A DNA stretch of 62,000 nt from Tubiluchus corallicola (GCA_030141605.1 JAQGDQ010000394.1:1-62000), one strand, 5' to 3'. Positions 1 to 13,544 are shown, counted from the first letter of the stretch. The notes: generated from the letters alone by a model not told the origin. Numbers and translations are program-made.

Positions 1-363
1 TACTGAGTTTTAAATAAAACAAGTTATCATATCATATCGTTTCTTAGCTTACTTTACCTAACCTTACTGAACTCACTTCACTGTACTTTTACTTTTACAT
101 TACTTTACATTACAACACCTTGCCTTAACTTAAATATTTGTCTTAATTTACCTCATCTTATATTGACTTACCCTACATTAATTACACTACCTTACCTTAC
201 CTTTTAATTTGCCCTGCCTTGCCTTACCTTACCGTATCTTAATTACGTTATCTTAACTTAAATAACAGCTTTTTAAATATGTGGCGGAGTGGGAGTAACT
301 CGATGCTAATTTGTTCGCTTCCGACTCAGTAGGTCGTTATCGTTAATGTTACGTTACGTTAAC
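1..363. repeat. AT-rich stretch with degenerate CTTAC/CTTAA pentamers
   Basis: From about 50 to 265 the sequence is dominated by imperfect 5-6 base units such as CTTAC, CTTAA and CCTTA. This looks like an old, decayed pentanucleotide array. I see no gene here. Confidence 0.5.
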
Positions 364-625
<262 letters not shown>

Positions 626-1362
626 GTCATCATTTTGCTTCGCTAAAAACTTTTGTTGCAGCACAATTTCGAATAAAAGTTATAATAAAATAGCAAAAAT
701 TTAAAAGCAAACGACATACATATATATATATTGAATTTAAAATACGAGTTGTTGAACTGATAGATAAACAAACGGAAACTGATAACAGGTTAATTGACAA
801 CTGACTGTCATTATTTCGATTTTTGCCACTGAATAATTAGACCCATCACGCTATTTATAACTTTTACACTGAAGATAACTGCATAATTGTGTAAAATCAA
901 AGTGTAATTTCCTATTAATTGCTTTGTGACTGCCGTCTCGACTGAAGGTCACAATTTAAAAGGGTGAGATCCGAACCGCCTCAACGCATGCGCACGCTGG
1001 GAAGGGGTCCCACAAGCATAGGGGCCATGCTAATCTACGTCTGTTTCGACTTGCTGTCAATAAATACAGAACACCTTTGACTTCAACAATATTCCGCAAA
1101 AAAAATTCGCAAAGGTTTGTGTAGAACATTTGATTATTAATCATTATTATTATTAATTTCATACCGTGCCATCTTCGTCTTTATGGTTATGCGATGAAAT
1201 GCTTGTTTTTCAAGGTTCGTGTTATATTGTTCAAACATATGTATTGATTAATCTTTGCCGTCCAACATGTTTTTAATGTTTAAACTCTTATTTCCTCGGA
1301 AGTATCAATGTAGCAAGTAAGAATATATTTTACTTTTATCGACCATTTACATTTTTATTCCT
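626..1362. other. Non-coding stretch with part of a dispersed repeat
   Basis: No gene seen. Bases about 1190-1362 resemble about 31240-31400: both have an ATATTGTTCAAA block, then TTTTTAATGTTTAAAC, then ACCATTTACA, a T-rich run and ATTC. They appear to be two old copies of one interspersed element. Bases 956-1080 are locally richer in G+C, with nothing recognisable. Confidence 0.45.
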
Positions 1363-2017
1363 GTGAGTGGTTGTGCAGGTCCCTAATGTGAGTGGAAGGG
1401 CCCTAATGTGAGTGGAAGGGCCTTAATGTGAGTGGTTGTGCAGGTCCCTAATGTGAGTGGTTGTGCAGGTCCCTAATGTGAGTGGAAGGGCCCTAATGTG
1501 AGTGGTTGTGCAGGTCCCTAATGTGAGTGGAAGGGCCCTAATGTGAGTGGAAGGGCCCTAATGTGAGTGGAAGGGCCTTAATGTGAGTGGTTGTGCAGGT
1601 CCCTAATGTGAGTGGTTGTGCAGGTCCCTAATGTGAGTGGAAGGGCCCTAATGTGAGTGGTTGTGCAGGTCCCTAATGTGAGTGGAAGGGCCCTAATGTG
1701 AGTGGTTGTGCAGGTCCCTAATGTGAGTGGTTGTGCAGGTCCCTAATGTGAGTGGAAGGGCCCTAATGTGAGTGGTTGTGCAGGTCCCTAATGTGAGTGG
1801 TTGTGCAGGTCCCTAATGTGAGTGGAAGGGCCCTAATGTGAGTGGTTTTGCAGGTCCCTAATGTGAGTGGAAGGGCCCTAATGTGAGTGGTTTTGCAGGT
1901 CCCTAATGTGAGTGGAAGGGCCCTAATGTGAGTGGTTGTGCAGGTCCCTAATGTGAGTGGAAGGGCCCTAATGTGAGTGGTTGTGCAGGTCCCTAATGTG
2001 AGTGGAAGGGCCCTAAT
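1363..2017. repeat. Minisatellite of two interleaved units (20 bp and 25 bp)
   Basis: About 29 units of two kinds share the core GTGAGTGG...CCCTAAT. The short unit has AAGGG in the middle (20 bp) and the long unit has TTGTGCAGGT (25 bp). They are interspersed without a strict period. Each unit contains the splice-donor-like GTGAGT, and each long unit also contains TGTGCAG|GT, which is acceptor-like. The array sits in the dispersed repeat shared with 31.2-31.4 kb, where the same position is not expanded. Confidence 0.95.
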
Positions 2018-2118
2018 ACACTGTTTTGCCCATGATGCTGTTAAGATGGCCCTGCTCAGCTTTCTTGTTCTAACAGACTCCTATCCAGCGCCTGCGTTAA
2101 CTGATTCATTTCATCGTC

Positions 2119-2515
2119 GACGCCAGCAGCAGCAGCGGCAGATTGTAACAGACGTAAAGAAAAGACAACATTTTTTATGCAACATTTACTTTTCTCACGG
2201 CACAGGTAGCAGCAGCAGCAACAATAGCAACAACACCAACAACACTGACAACAACAGCAGCAGCAACAGAAACAGCATCAGCAACAACAACAACAGTAAC
2301 CACCATCTCCACCTCCACCACCACCAGCAGCAACAACAACAACAGAAACAGTAACAACAATAGCATCAGCAGCAACAACAACAACAGTAACCTGCATCTC
2401 CACCAAGCAGCAACAACAACAACAATAGCGACGACGACGATGATGAAGACGGCCACGACCATAAAAAGAACAAGAACAACAACAACAAGAAGAAGAACAA
2501 CAACAAGAACAACAA
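2119..2515. repeat. (CAG/CAA)n-rich imperfect trinucleotide tract
   Basis: Mixed CAG, CAA, ACC and AAG triplets. Frames that stay open here (Gln/Asn/His-rich on plus, Val/Leu-rich on minus) have no splice context or recognisable domain and change composition with the repeat, so I do not call a gene. Confidence 0.85.
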
Positions 2516-3333
2516 TAGTAGCTCACGTAAAATTAATGATGCGTTCTACAAAAATTCCTATTATAATAAACCGGAATAATTTTCATTCCAATTTAAGCCA
2601 GCCCAAACACCCCCCCCCCCACACTATAAAATAGCTGATAGTATGATATAGTATGATTGTAATGGCCCCGTTTTGCATTGCACTTGAGGCAATTCAACTG
2701 CATTAATAATGAAAAAGAAAGCGTCCATAACACACCACTGTTTCCCACCGCCATTGCTATACAATTGTACAAATGGACACGCGTGCAACACAATAGACTG
2801 CATAATTCTATTAAAGAGCTTAACTAATTGACCTGGCTAATTAGTACACGCACTGTTTAATATTTATAAAGCTAATTCATCCAATCATATGCAGGTGAAT
2901 TCATTTGAAAGCCCAATTAACACAAATGGACTCACTGCAGTACAGTAGAGAAATTAGGTGTTTTGGATATCATGAAAACTGTTCTACACCAATTATTAAT
3001 CAGAATTAATATGCTTTAAAAGTGGAGAAGAGAAAGTTTATAGCGATGTGGACGCAGAAAAACACCAAGGATGAGATATTACAGAGGATCTATGGAGTAA
3101 TTTATGTTTATAACGTAATCAATGTTCATACAAATCTTTTGTACATTAGTTTTTAACAAATTAAGTATTTTGTCTTTTACTTTTGATCACGTTAATGTTT
3201 TTATACTTTAGTTTTCAATGAATTAACTCATTTTATTTTAGCACTTTAAATTTTAAATACTTTACTTTTCAACACACTAGTGCCTTAAAAATAATTTATT
3301 TGGTTACACATTAATCTTTAATACTTTGTTTTT
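2516..3333. other. Unassigned non-coding stretch
   Basis: AT-rich sequence without an open frame of note, a recognisable RNA gene or a terminal inverted repeat. Confidence 0.4.
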
Positions 3334-3549
3334 GCAACACATTAATGCTTCGAACTTTAATTTTGCAACACATTAATGCTTCAAACTTTAATTTTGCAAC
3401 ACATTAATGCTTCAAGCTTTATTTTTGCAACACATTAATGCTTCAAGCTTTATTTTTGCAACACATTAATGCTTCAAGCTTTATTTTTTCAACACATTAA
3501 TGTTTCAAGCTTTATTTTTGCAACACATTAATGCTTTAATACTTTAATT
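3334..3549. repeat. 31-bp tandem repeat (GCAACACATTAATGCTTC...)
   Basis: About six to seven tandem units of GCAACACATTAATGCTTCAA followed by GCTTTATTTTT. More diverged relatives (AACACATTAA/ACTTTA blocks) extend over about 3130-3850, so the array has decayed flanks. Confidence 0.85.
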
Positions 3550-4204
3550 TCTTTAAATAACACGCTAGTTTTTCAGTACTTTATTATTCAATACAAAGCC
3601 ATTAATTATGTTGTGATTTATTTTAAGTCACAATTGGTTTTTGTACTTTATTTTTCAGCACCTTGTCCATTGTATTTTATTTTTATTGTTGCCCATTACT
3701 TAATTAGATCTTTCGCACTTTTTACCATACTTCAAAAATAACTATTCTAAACCAGCTTCATTATATTCATCACACTAAATGGTGTACCCTGTTCTTTGTC
3801 TTTCAACACATAAACTCTTTGTGCATTCAGTTACTTTTCAACACGATCTCTTCTGAATAGAAAAGCAGTTGATGTAAGGAGACAGATGGTGGAGAGGGAA
3901 CGTAGTCCTGGGTACACGCTGATTTTTCTGCTCACATTGATACGAATAGCCGTTGCCCTAACATTTTCGGCTTTGTTTCTACATACAAACTCCTTTCATA
4001 TAAGAGTTATTATCGCAGACGAGGAGCGTTTCTTCTTTGTTTGCTTTTGCTCTTCCGGAAATATTTCCTGTTGGAAGTTCACAGACAACGCAGTGAACTG
4101 TTATCCAAACTAAACTCAATTTACCTCCTTTTTGACCACAAATAAAGCCATAGCCACGAAACCGTCGACAAGTGTACATAATAATAGCGTTCTGGGTAGG
4201 GTAC
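3550..4204. other. Non-coding stretch before the TAG array
   Basis: Contains decayed copies of the preceding repeat and a 75-residue open frame (3886-4113) without a recognised domain. I do not call a gene. Confidence 0.4.
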
Positions 4205-4212
4205 CGTTTTTG

Positions 4213-4585
<373 letters not shown>

Positions 4586-4812
4586 ATTCAATCTATTACT
4601 ACTATCCATTTACTAACGAGGTATGGCGTTGTTTAAATATAGTCGAACAAACACCAGGAACTACTCAACCATCACGTGAACCTAAGTGTGAGCCCACATT
4701 ATAAAGCTTATACTCACATGAAGTTAGTATTTACTTTGAAAATACAGTGAAATTGTGTTTTTATTTTTATTTAAGCTGGTTTAATGCACACAAATTCAAC
4801 AAGCTGGCAAAC

Positions 4813-7800
4813 ATGGCTGTAATGTATGAAGCAACACAGAAGATTCGTCTGCACTGTTACGTGATCATATGCTTTCTTCTTATTGGTCAAGTTTCATTAG
4901 AGAGTGAGTGATATTGTTTCACTATTTCGTTAGTTGAAGCTTATGTTGTTCCTTTTTATTCAGTCTTTCAATTATAACAAACTAATTATATTAGCAATAT
5001 ATTTGTAAAACAATTATAATAGCTCAAACCCGTGTACAATTCAAGAGAGAAAAGTAGGTCTATAATTTTTTTAGATATTGTTATTTTAACTGAGCACTAT
5101 GAGCTTAATTTGGTATTATAAATATAGTCACTTGAAACTTATGCTGTAACTGGAGGACTTCTTGACATTCAGTAAGCACATTATGATATCAGTAAGCAAC
5201 CGCTGTTTAAATTTGTACTTCAAACTTCTGCAGCTTATCCACTTTTCGAATATCATCATAAAAAATGACCTGTCTATTTTTTCTAAAAAAATAATTGTAC
5301 ATTTGACGGACATTAACAGTACATTTCTTCAATCAATGTACGACATAGTTGGTGGAGAAACAGACATTAAAAATGTGAGTGTCAAAGCATGAAATGTTCA
5401 TAATTTTTATAATTATGTCTTTCCTAATTACAGGTTGCGCTTATGACAATTTTCTTACTAAATCCTTTTACCATTTTTTGTCAAACACCAAAATAAATAT
5501 AACTTTCCTAAAGGCTTGGTTTTTTTCCTTTGAACCATTTACGCATGACATATTTTCTACAAAATTTTGACAAACTGTTTTTTTGTCGAAAAATAATATC
5601 GCACACTAAGGCTGTTGCATTTTTTTTAGCTACTTTACCTGTGAAAACTGAAAATTTGCTAAAAATGGACATTACGCATGAATGATTAATGTACTTTATT
5701 CAGCGAACATTTATTACTATTTTCAGAAATTTGCTCATCGCCAGACGGCGCCCATAGTCGTTTCGTCATTGGTGCTCTGCTTCCTCTACATCGTGACGGT
5801 ACTGTGCTGATGAGTAACCATGGCAACACCACCAGATGCAGCATCATCAGTCCACCAGCTGTGCAACAGATGATGGCAGCAAGATTTGCACTCGAGCAAC
5901 TGAAAAATAGAACAGGACTGGACATTGGTCAGTACAAAAAATCCTGGGCCGAATTGCATGTAGTCATTAGTTTTATTCGCCTTTAATATTTTCATTAAAC
6001 TGACATGTAGGATATATACATAATTACACGTACTTAAAGTAGATAGTTGTGGCTGGATCGGACCTTAGCTGATTATAAAGAATTATTCTTTGAGGTTAAA
6101 CACTGAACAGGCAGAGGGCTGTTAAATATATTGTTTTGATGGCAATAGCATCAAACCTGTGGTAACTATTGCTCAAATGGAATTGATTCTTTGTATTAGT
6201 TTCTACGTCAGAAAGCGATTAGAAAGTAGGTTAATCGCTTCTAGATAAACACATGAATGAACTAACCAGCCACCAACCAACAAACAAACAACGAACGAAC
6301 GAACGAACGAACGAACGAACGAACGAACTAACTAACTAACTAAATAACTAAATAATTAACTAACTAACTAACACTCTAACCAATCAACCAACTAACTACC
6401 TAACGAACCTACCAATGAACCAACCAGTCAACCAACCGTTCAGCCAGCCAGTCAATAACCAACCAACCAAACAACCAAGCAGCCAAAAAAGCAAAAAATC
6501 AACCCACCGATCAATTAACCGTTTGACTGACTAAACAATAATTCGGCTTATCAACCAACCAAACAACCGACCAACCAAGCAGGCAAACCAACAAACAAAC
6601 GACTAGCCAGCATAACTGCCTGCCCTAAACTCTCCTCGCTTCTCAAATTTTACTAAACAAGGTATCCTAGCAGTGACAGAGCCTGTTACAATACAACCAG
6701 TCATTAGTACCTATCTTAGTTTTCTCTTCATACAGTATACAGTTCTCAGGGATATTTGCATGAGTGCCTGAATGCTCGATTATAGGGGTTACAGCTACTT
6801 ACTATAATAAAGTGGACATAACACCATTGGCTCTAGAAGTTCCTTCATACCGGATTTTTCCCCCGCAGTGCAGTAATCCCATAATCCCGTGCAATAATGA
6901 AGTGCGCATGTCACCAACGCATGCTTACTAAATTGATACCTAGAGAGAGAAGAGAGCAACAGAATTGATACCCTTCCTTATTCCTGTAAATAATGATTTT
7001 ATAATGAAAGTGTGTGTGTTTAATTTTGGATGTGCGTTGACCTTGTCTCAAAAAGTATACAATTAAATAAGTGGCCTGCTCATTTTAAGAACAAAAAAAT
7101 TCTAATAAGACGCTCTTCTCATTAGCGAACTTACCCGCTCAACGGGAAAAAAATCACCTTAAAGTTTTTTCCCTGACCTCCCTAACAACAAAAGTTTCAA
7201 CATAAACTTACGGTTAGTGGTCAGTCATCGCCTAAATTGAATGTTACAGGTTCATCACTTGTTTCAACGACCCGAGTTCAAGTCTAAATGTGAACATCTT
7301 TTTTTAACTTTTTATTTCTTCGCCTTTTTCTTTCTACTTAGTGACAAACGCAAAGCCTTTATTGTTAATTATTTAACTACGAAATAACTCACTTGTGTTC
7401 AATTTTTTTTCAACACTCCGGGTTCTGTTATAGCCTTTTTGAATATTTTTGAATAAGCTTGTTGCCATGAAAGCGTTTATACATGCAACAATGAAATGAC
7501 ATTAATAAATATGAATAAAAATTAAAGTAAAAATTAATGTGTTAATAAATAATAAAAAATGCATAAAAATTCAGTTCTGATCATTAAAATACTGTATATT
7601 ATCATTTCCGTGGTACAAATAAGATTTTTAATCATTTTATTAAACGAAGTCGCCAGTCTTGTAAAATTCACTAAAAATTAATAAAATAAAACCGTTCAAA
7701 TGATAAAAATAAAAAATATACTTTAAAATGTTATTTAGAGTTACAAAAAATTATATTTTCTTATCGTCTTGGAATAGGATTTCCCGTTTTTTTTTACAGT

Positions 7801-10800
7801 GGATGTCGTATCTTTATTTTTCTAGCTAGTTGAAGCTTCATCGCATCACTAGCCTTTACTTTTAGCAATTCGACTAATGATTAATCGCTTGCACTTAACT
7901 TTTCGACAAGCCAATATCCACATCCGCAAAGCACGTAAAGTTCACATTTCAACTGTGCAGAGAACAAACGCAATTATTTGACTATTGTTGCACATTTCTA
8001 TGGGTTAAATCCAACCATTATTTACATATATGTTAATAATTCTTTCTACATTCAAATACTTCCGTTACCCTTACCGTTACAGCCAGTGACAGACGTCAAG
8101 TGTTAGCAGCTATCATCACGATTGTTGAACTTATCTTTTACAATATAATTCTTCCGCTTATACTGTGCGCTACGCTTAATTAAGTAATTTTGTCCAATTT
8201 TAGCTAATTTCAGCAAATTAATGGATAATAGAGGCAACAGTTTCACCGTTCGTCGATTGTCTAACTGGTTTATACATGACTTTATGTTTCTGGTGGCAAA
8301 TTATTTTATTCAAGTTTCAGTTCATTATTTCCTTTGCATTTCATCGGTTTCTATCATTGTTTCCTTTTCGACATGGATAAGAAGAGGAAAACAGTAAGAA
8401 ATGACAGACATTCACAAATTCTATAGACTGCGACCTATAAGTAGTGTTGACAAAACTAAACTGTAATATAATGTAGTGCAAAATTTTATGAGTTTTCGGC
8501 CTTTGTTGTTATTAAACCCTAAATACCTATGACCTTTTAACAGAAACTTGGCATTCATGTAACTAAAAAAGTCAGCGACCTGCTGACATGTAGGAACTTT
8601 AAATTTCTTTCACACAAGGTGTCACTAGCATGCTTTCTGGCATGCTTCTTATAGACTAAAAAGTTTTTAATTTTAATCCCGCAAGATGTCACTAGTATGT
8701 CTTATGGTGTACCACTTATAGATTAAAAAAGCTTTACATTTTATTCCCGCAAGATGTCACTATTATGCCTTCTGGTATCTCATTTACGGATAAAAATGAC
8801 CGTAGATAATAATTATTAAACACCAGCTTAGTGGAGTTTAAAGAGTTTAATGTTGAAGATTTGTACTTTTATCCAACCTAACTTTTGATAAAGCCAGCAG
8901 GTCAATATGTGGTCATTGCCTTTCCGAAATTTGGTCAAACTACCTTTCAAAACCTAAAAAAGGCAGTTATTTGCGCCGTCAAACGATCCTAAGCATTTCT
9001 TAACTACTTTTCTAGTTTAGTATTTGAGAATAGAACAGGGGTATGGGGGTACTGCTCAACACTGAATTTTTGCTAAAAATGTACAAACATTCTTAGTGAA
9101 ACCTACACATCATCTGAAATTTTGTGATGACAAAATTGAACTGTGACAAATTGCTTAACATCAGATCTGTGATATTTGAAACCTGAACTTCTGTAGACAA
9201 TGCCCGTCTTGTTAAATCTAATGGCATATAACAATAGGTATGTAGTCATCATTAGTTATTTTGTTTGTGGTTTTGTAGAACTGAAAGTGGTAGATACTTG
9301 TCCGAATGGAAATACGTTGGAGTTGATACGGTTGTTGTGTGCTTTCAACCATCTGGCTGCCGGTGATGGTACTAATAGTTGTCTCAAGGGTGAGCCTGTG
9401 CATCTCCTAGGTAAGTATGAGTTTTTGGTACTAATAGTTGTCTCAAGGGTGAGCCAGTGCGTCTCCTAGGTAAGTATGAGTTTTTTGAGAACATGAAACT
9501 TGAAACGATTTACTACAAAACTCTCATCTCTGTAGTAAATTGATTTGAGGAATCATCTTGATGTTGTGCGCTTGCAACAATAATAGCAACACCATCAACA
9601 GTATTAGCAACAGCAACAATGTCAGCAATCCGCCCTATTACAATCGCAATTACACTGGCATTACTTCCGGTGTTAAGTTGGAAATTATTCAACAATGGTG
9701 ACAGTAACAGTTTTTATTACAATGTTATGCACACTTAACGCAAACTCAAGCAATTAATAAAGCAGTTATTAAGCCACCATTATTGTTTTGCTTTGTAGGC
9801 ATCATTGGTCCATTCCTTGATTTGACAGATGTAGAGCTACTGCAAACGATGAAGATTCCTTATATGGAGTACGCATCTGCAACACCGCGGGATCATCACG
9901 TTCAGTCATCATGGAAAACATTTGATCTACAATTTCATAAAGCAAAGGTAAGAAACAATTGAACAGTCCAATGTACTTGAAATATCGGTTGTATATGATG
10001 AGTTTATGCTATCGGCAGTGGTAGAATTGCATTGCGTATAGATGAATCTTAGGCTTTCTACAGCCTTGGAACTCAATTCAAGCAGTTGTCAGCATCACTA
10101 GTTATTCTTCTAGTAGAACTAAATGCCATTTTGCAACAAATTTCATTTGCTTTAATCGAAGCTAGTAAACTACAACCAGCTACGACTAGGTCTATATTAA
10201 TATTTGTTTTTGCCAATTAGTTGCGTCTTAAAAATCTCCCATTTATGTTTGTTGCAAGATTTTCCGCATCTCTACAAATCATAGCGTTTTTGCATTTATG
10301 ATACATTCATCAAGTATAGCATTACATTAATTAATTGCATCGTTGTTTCAGGTCACTGAAAAGTTAATCGAAGATTTCCTGATACCTAATGTAACTGTAG
10401 TAGCTTCTGCAGACATGAAGAGTATTTCCGATCTTAAAACGTTTCTGAACACTACAATGTGTGGAAAAAATGTGGACAGAGTGTTCATCACTGGTAATGC
10501 AAACAAAGTACAATACCACATGAAAAAAGACAGTTTACTAGACAAATGTATCAAAAAGATCAGATTTGTTGACTCATTGAGTGAATTCATAACGCAGTTA
10601 CCCAGTCAGTCAACTCTGCTTACCTTTCTGAACAACAATGACCTCAAGGAATTTGGCACTTTGGAGCAGAATCATGCTCAGAAACTGACATTGTTGTCGT
10701 GGGGAGATCTGCAAGATGTTCAAATTTCGTTATTTGATAAAGTCATACTGATTAATGAACCAACAGATAGCAAAGTCCTTGAAAATTTCAGTACTTTTTT

Positions 10801-12959
10801 TATCAACAAATTGATAACAGACCTTATGACTAGCCACATCTTAGCTGAATACTTGCAAGAGACCTTTCACTGTTGGTTACCTACCAACGAGCAGAGTAGT
10901 ATTCGCGACTGCAGAACCATCTCAAGGACAGAAATGGAACTAACATTTCAGCAACATCACCACGTGAGACACGCTTTTAAAGCAGTACTAGAGCTTGGAT
11001 CATTGTTTGTTAATTCTGCTTGCTTGCACAATGCTACTTGCTTAACCATGCGGAGCAATGACACTGAAACAAACAATGACAGTGTCAAATTGTTTGAAAA
11101 TTGGGTTGCAGACACACTTCCTGCTGCAGTTACAGATTGGCTTGAGGTGGATATCGCCTCACAGGAAAGACAGATACGTGTAAGTAAGCTTGTTTTCATG
11201 TTTTGATTTCACGATGTTGATCTTAAATTTCAGTTAAGTCTATTATGTTCCCATGTGCCTTTGCTCATAATTCTGAAGAACACCTTGAAAAAACAACCAC
11301 CATTCTTGTGCAGGAGATGCTGTGAAAGTCAGTCAGGCAATGCCTCTGGTCATGATTTTCTACCAAAATGCACTGTCATTTGAAATTTGAACCATTGATA
11401 AACTGACATAAATAGAGTCATTATTACCTTTTTTAGTCTTTGCAACTTTACACGTATTATTATGAGTGTAGTATGTACTCAATACACTTCCGTTAAGATG
11501 TCAAACACCTCTCTTATATAGGTTATTTTTACAGATTGGGTACTACAATTGTTCTACGCAGCAGTTGACCATCATAAGTCCAACAGACGTCCAGTTTCTA
11601 CTGAACTTCACCAAAACGATGTGTCCCGAATGTAGTAGAGCAATTAAACAAGTGCATACATTGACAGTAGCTGATATATGGTGGGTCAATATTGCAATAG
11701 TGTGCATATCGATAGTTGGTGTGGTGACAACGTTGTCTTTCTCAGGATGGATTGGTTCAAAGATTGTAGATGGAACTCTGCAAGGCCTCAAGGGTGATCA
11801 CAGCATCACAATGTGGTTTTTAGTTGTGCTGTTGTGCATGTATTTAGCAGCCATCGCATTTGTCTTTAATCCTGGACTTCTCCTCAGCCGTTACTGGTGT
11901 GATGTCAGAAATGTCCTGATGTCAGTGTCTTGCGTTGCATGTTATGCCACCATATTAGTACAGACTATGCAGACTAGATGTATTGCATCACTTGGTCTTG
12001 GAGGAAATGTTGCATTTTCTAACCAGTGGTTTACATTGTTGGCAATAATTGGTGCAGAAGTCTGTTTCCAGATTACACGCCTTGTGTCAAAAGAAGATGA
12101 TTATGGAGAATTAAATTGTCAACCGTATGGACTTCAATTATTCCTCAACCACGCCCATGTTCTCTTTTTACTCATTCTTGCATTTGTTTATGCTGTCGCC
12201 ACCATGGTCACACTACCCAACCTCCAAGAAGCAAAGTTATTACTTGGAGCTGCTGCAAGTTCTATCGCCATTTGGGCAGCCTGGTTTTTGTGCTTCTACT
12301 TCTTACCAGATTCATACCAAGACCTAGTCATCAGCCTCGCACTGATGACGCATGCCAGTGCAGTGTTGGTCATCTTTTTTGTTCCAAAACTTTACATCCT
12401 TTACAAACTCAACCGAGTCCTGCAGGATGAACAGAGCAAGACGTCCTCAAGTACCATAGCAACACTCACAAAGAACTTTGACTCCACGTTAGCAGGACAA
12501 GGAACATCCAGTTCTCAATCCATATACAAAGACATCAGCACAGACTCACCATATGCGTTAACACAAAGATATAGTGAGTTAGGTTTTGGTTTGTGTCCTA
12601 CATACGAATCTCCCATTGACGTCATCAGTGGGTCGATTGAAGCACCACCACTGCCCAAACGTAACAACGAGAAGCAAAGACAGTATCTCCATCATCATCG
12701 GAACCGTGATATGTACAAAAGCGACTCAGAGAAGAAACATCGGTATAATGATTTAGGTCCATTACGAAGTGTGATAGGTGTACATAGTGGAAAGTTCGGG
12801 CGACCCATTTCTCTGCCATTGCCTTTTCAGGAAGAAATTACTGCTGCAAGAAAGGCACGGAGTTTATCACAATTGCAGGCCTTTACTCCTGGCCGTAACA
12901 ATGCTCTTCACATAGTGTCGGACTTAAAATTAGGACAAAGTTCGGAGAGTTTTTCTTGA
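4813..12959 (+). CDS. Class C GPCR, mGluR/GABA-B-like, six exons
   Basis: Secreted-side ligand-binding receptor with a seven-helix membrane domain; ligand unknown. Exons by phase: 4813-4903, 5727-5927, 9279-9410, 9799-9947, 10352-11179, 11535-12959, joining in frame to 941 residues. Exon 1 holds a signal peptide (CYVIICFLLIGQVSL). Residues about 35-460 look like a Venus-flytrap domain: VIGALLPLH near the start, FALEQL, GIIGP, and IPYMEYASATP, which recalls the IPxISYAS motif of mGluRs. Only three cysteines (one single, one CPEC) lie between this domain and TM1, so the nine-cysteine domain of mGluRs and calcium-sensing receptors is missing, as in GABA-B receptors. TM1 starts near residue 516 and TM7 ends at FFVPKLYILY, similar to mGluR FxPKxYI. 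RYWCDVR before TM3 and ELNCQ in extracellular loop 2 supply the usual disulfide pair. The tail of about 160 residues is Ser-rich with a PPLPKR motif. The family is sure; the subfamily is not. Confidence 0.85.
6236..6612. repeat. Degenerate ACCA/ACGA/ACTA tetranucleotide tract
   Basis: Runs of CCAA, CGAA and CTAA tetramers with many substitutions; the purest part is (CGAA)n at about 6290-6328. Similar decayed CCAA tracts occur at 22.8-23.4 kb and 25.84-25.95 kb. Confidence 0.85.
7205..7310 (+). repeat. Possible tRNA-derived SINE relic
   Basis: GAGTTCAAGTCTA followed by AATGTGAAC and a T-run resembles a B-box (GTTCRANNC) with a SINE-type downstream segment. Similar B-box plus GAAC/T-run arrangements appear at about 21.93-21.98 kb and 47.73-47.81 kb. 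No clear A-box is seen here, so this is a weak call. Confidence 0.3.
8608..8800. repeat. Tandem repeat of about 68 bp, three copies
   Basis: Three successive units start with (CAAG)RTGTCACTA and continue with ATGCCTTCTGG, a CTTATAGATTAAAAA segment and a T-rich end. They are diverged by point changes. The array lies inside GPCR intron 2. Confidence 0.75.
9368..9485 (+). repeat. 59-bp tandem duplication over an exon end and its splice donor
   Basis: The last 43 bases of GPCR exon 3 plus the first 16 bases of the intron are repeated once directly downstream, with two visible substitutions. This gives two identical donors, CTAG|GTAAGTATGAG, with intron starts at 9411 and 9470. Use of the second would add 59 nt and shift the frame. 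Reading through in the current frame also meets a stop just at the second donor. Confidence 0.9.
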
Positions 12960-13540
12960 GATTTTTAGATTGCCTTTATCACGTAGAAATGGAATTACTT
13001 TGTCGGCCTGTCTGAGCAAACACCAGCAGTGGTAAAAGCTCGAAAAGCAATAGCATGCTGATAATCAGTCTCTTAGGCAGTGTACCTTCAGGTGGTGAAC
13101 AGCTGGGCAGTGGATAGTTTGGCAGCAGATACTTGAGAGAGGACATCTAAGCAGTGGCTCTTGGGCAGTGGATATTTAGTGACCTAGACACTGCGGAAGT
13201 TGAAATTTGTACAGTAGAACAAGTAAGTGTTGGACACTGTACAGTGGACAGTTAAGCAGTAGGAAATTTGGGCAATGGGTACTTAGGCAGTGATCACTTC
13301 AACAGTGAACAATTGGGCAGCAGACACTTTGGTAATAGATATTTGGCAGCAGACATTTCGGCAGTGACATAAAAACAGCAGACATTTGGGCAATGACAGT
13401 AAAACTGCAGACATTTGGGCAATGACACTAAAGCAGCAGACACTTGATCAGAAGACACTTGGGCACAGAACAGTTGAGCTGTGGATACTTGAGCAATGGA
13501 CATTTGAGGCATGCCAGTATATTTTTACAGGAAATTTCAA
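12960..13540. repeat. 3' flank of the GPCR gene with a degenerate repeat of about 20 bp
   Basis: Downstream of the stop codon, about 13070-13510 is built from imperfect units such as GGGCAGTGGATATTTAGGCA and GCAGCAGACATTTGGGCAAT. Probably 3' UTR or an old minisatellite. The minus-strand frame (13294-13512) is repeat-derived. Confidence 0.6.
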
Positions 13541-13544
13541 CCAC

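Larger units (their letters stand above)
5928..9278 (+). other. Large intron 2 of the GPCR gene
   Basis: A 3.35-kb intron, much longer than the others in this gene (about 360-820 bp). It holds the tetranucleotide tract, a tRNA-like repeat and a tandem repeat listed separately. No further exon was needed to keep the reading phase (1 to 1) across it. Confidence 0.6.

Noticed and set aside
1363-2017. CRISPR array
   Set aside because: Tandem units have no unique spacers, and the window is clearly eukaryotic. The same holds for the arrays at 22.8, 29.9 and 35.3 kb.
2119-2634. Gln/Asn-rich frames that could be a low-complexity protein
   Set aside because: Composition follows the trinucleotide tract; frames on both strands are equally open.
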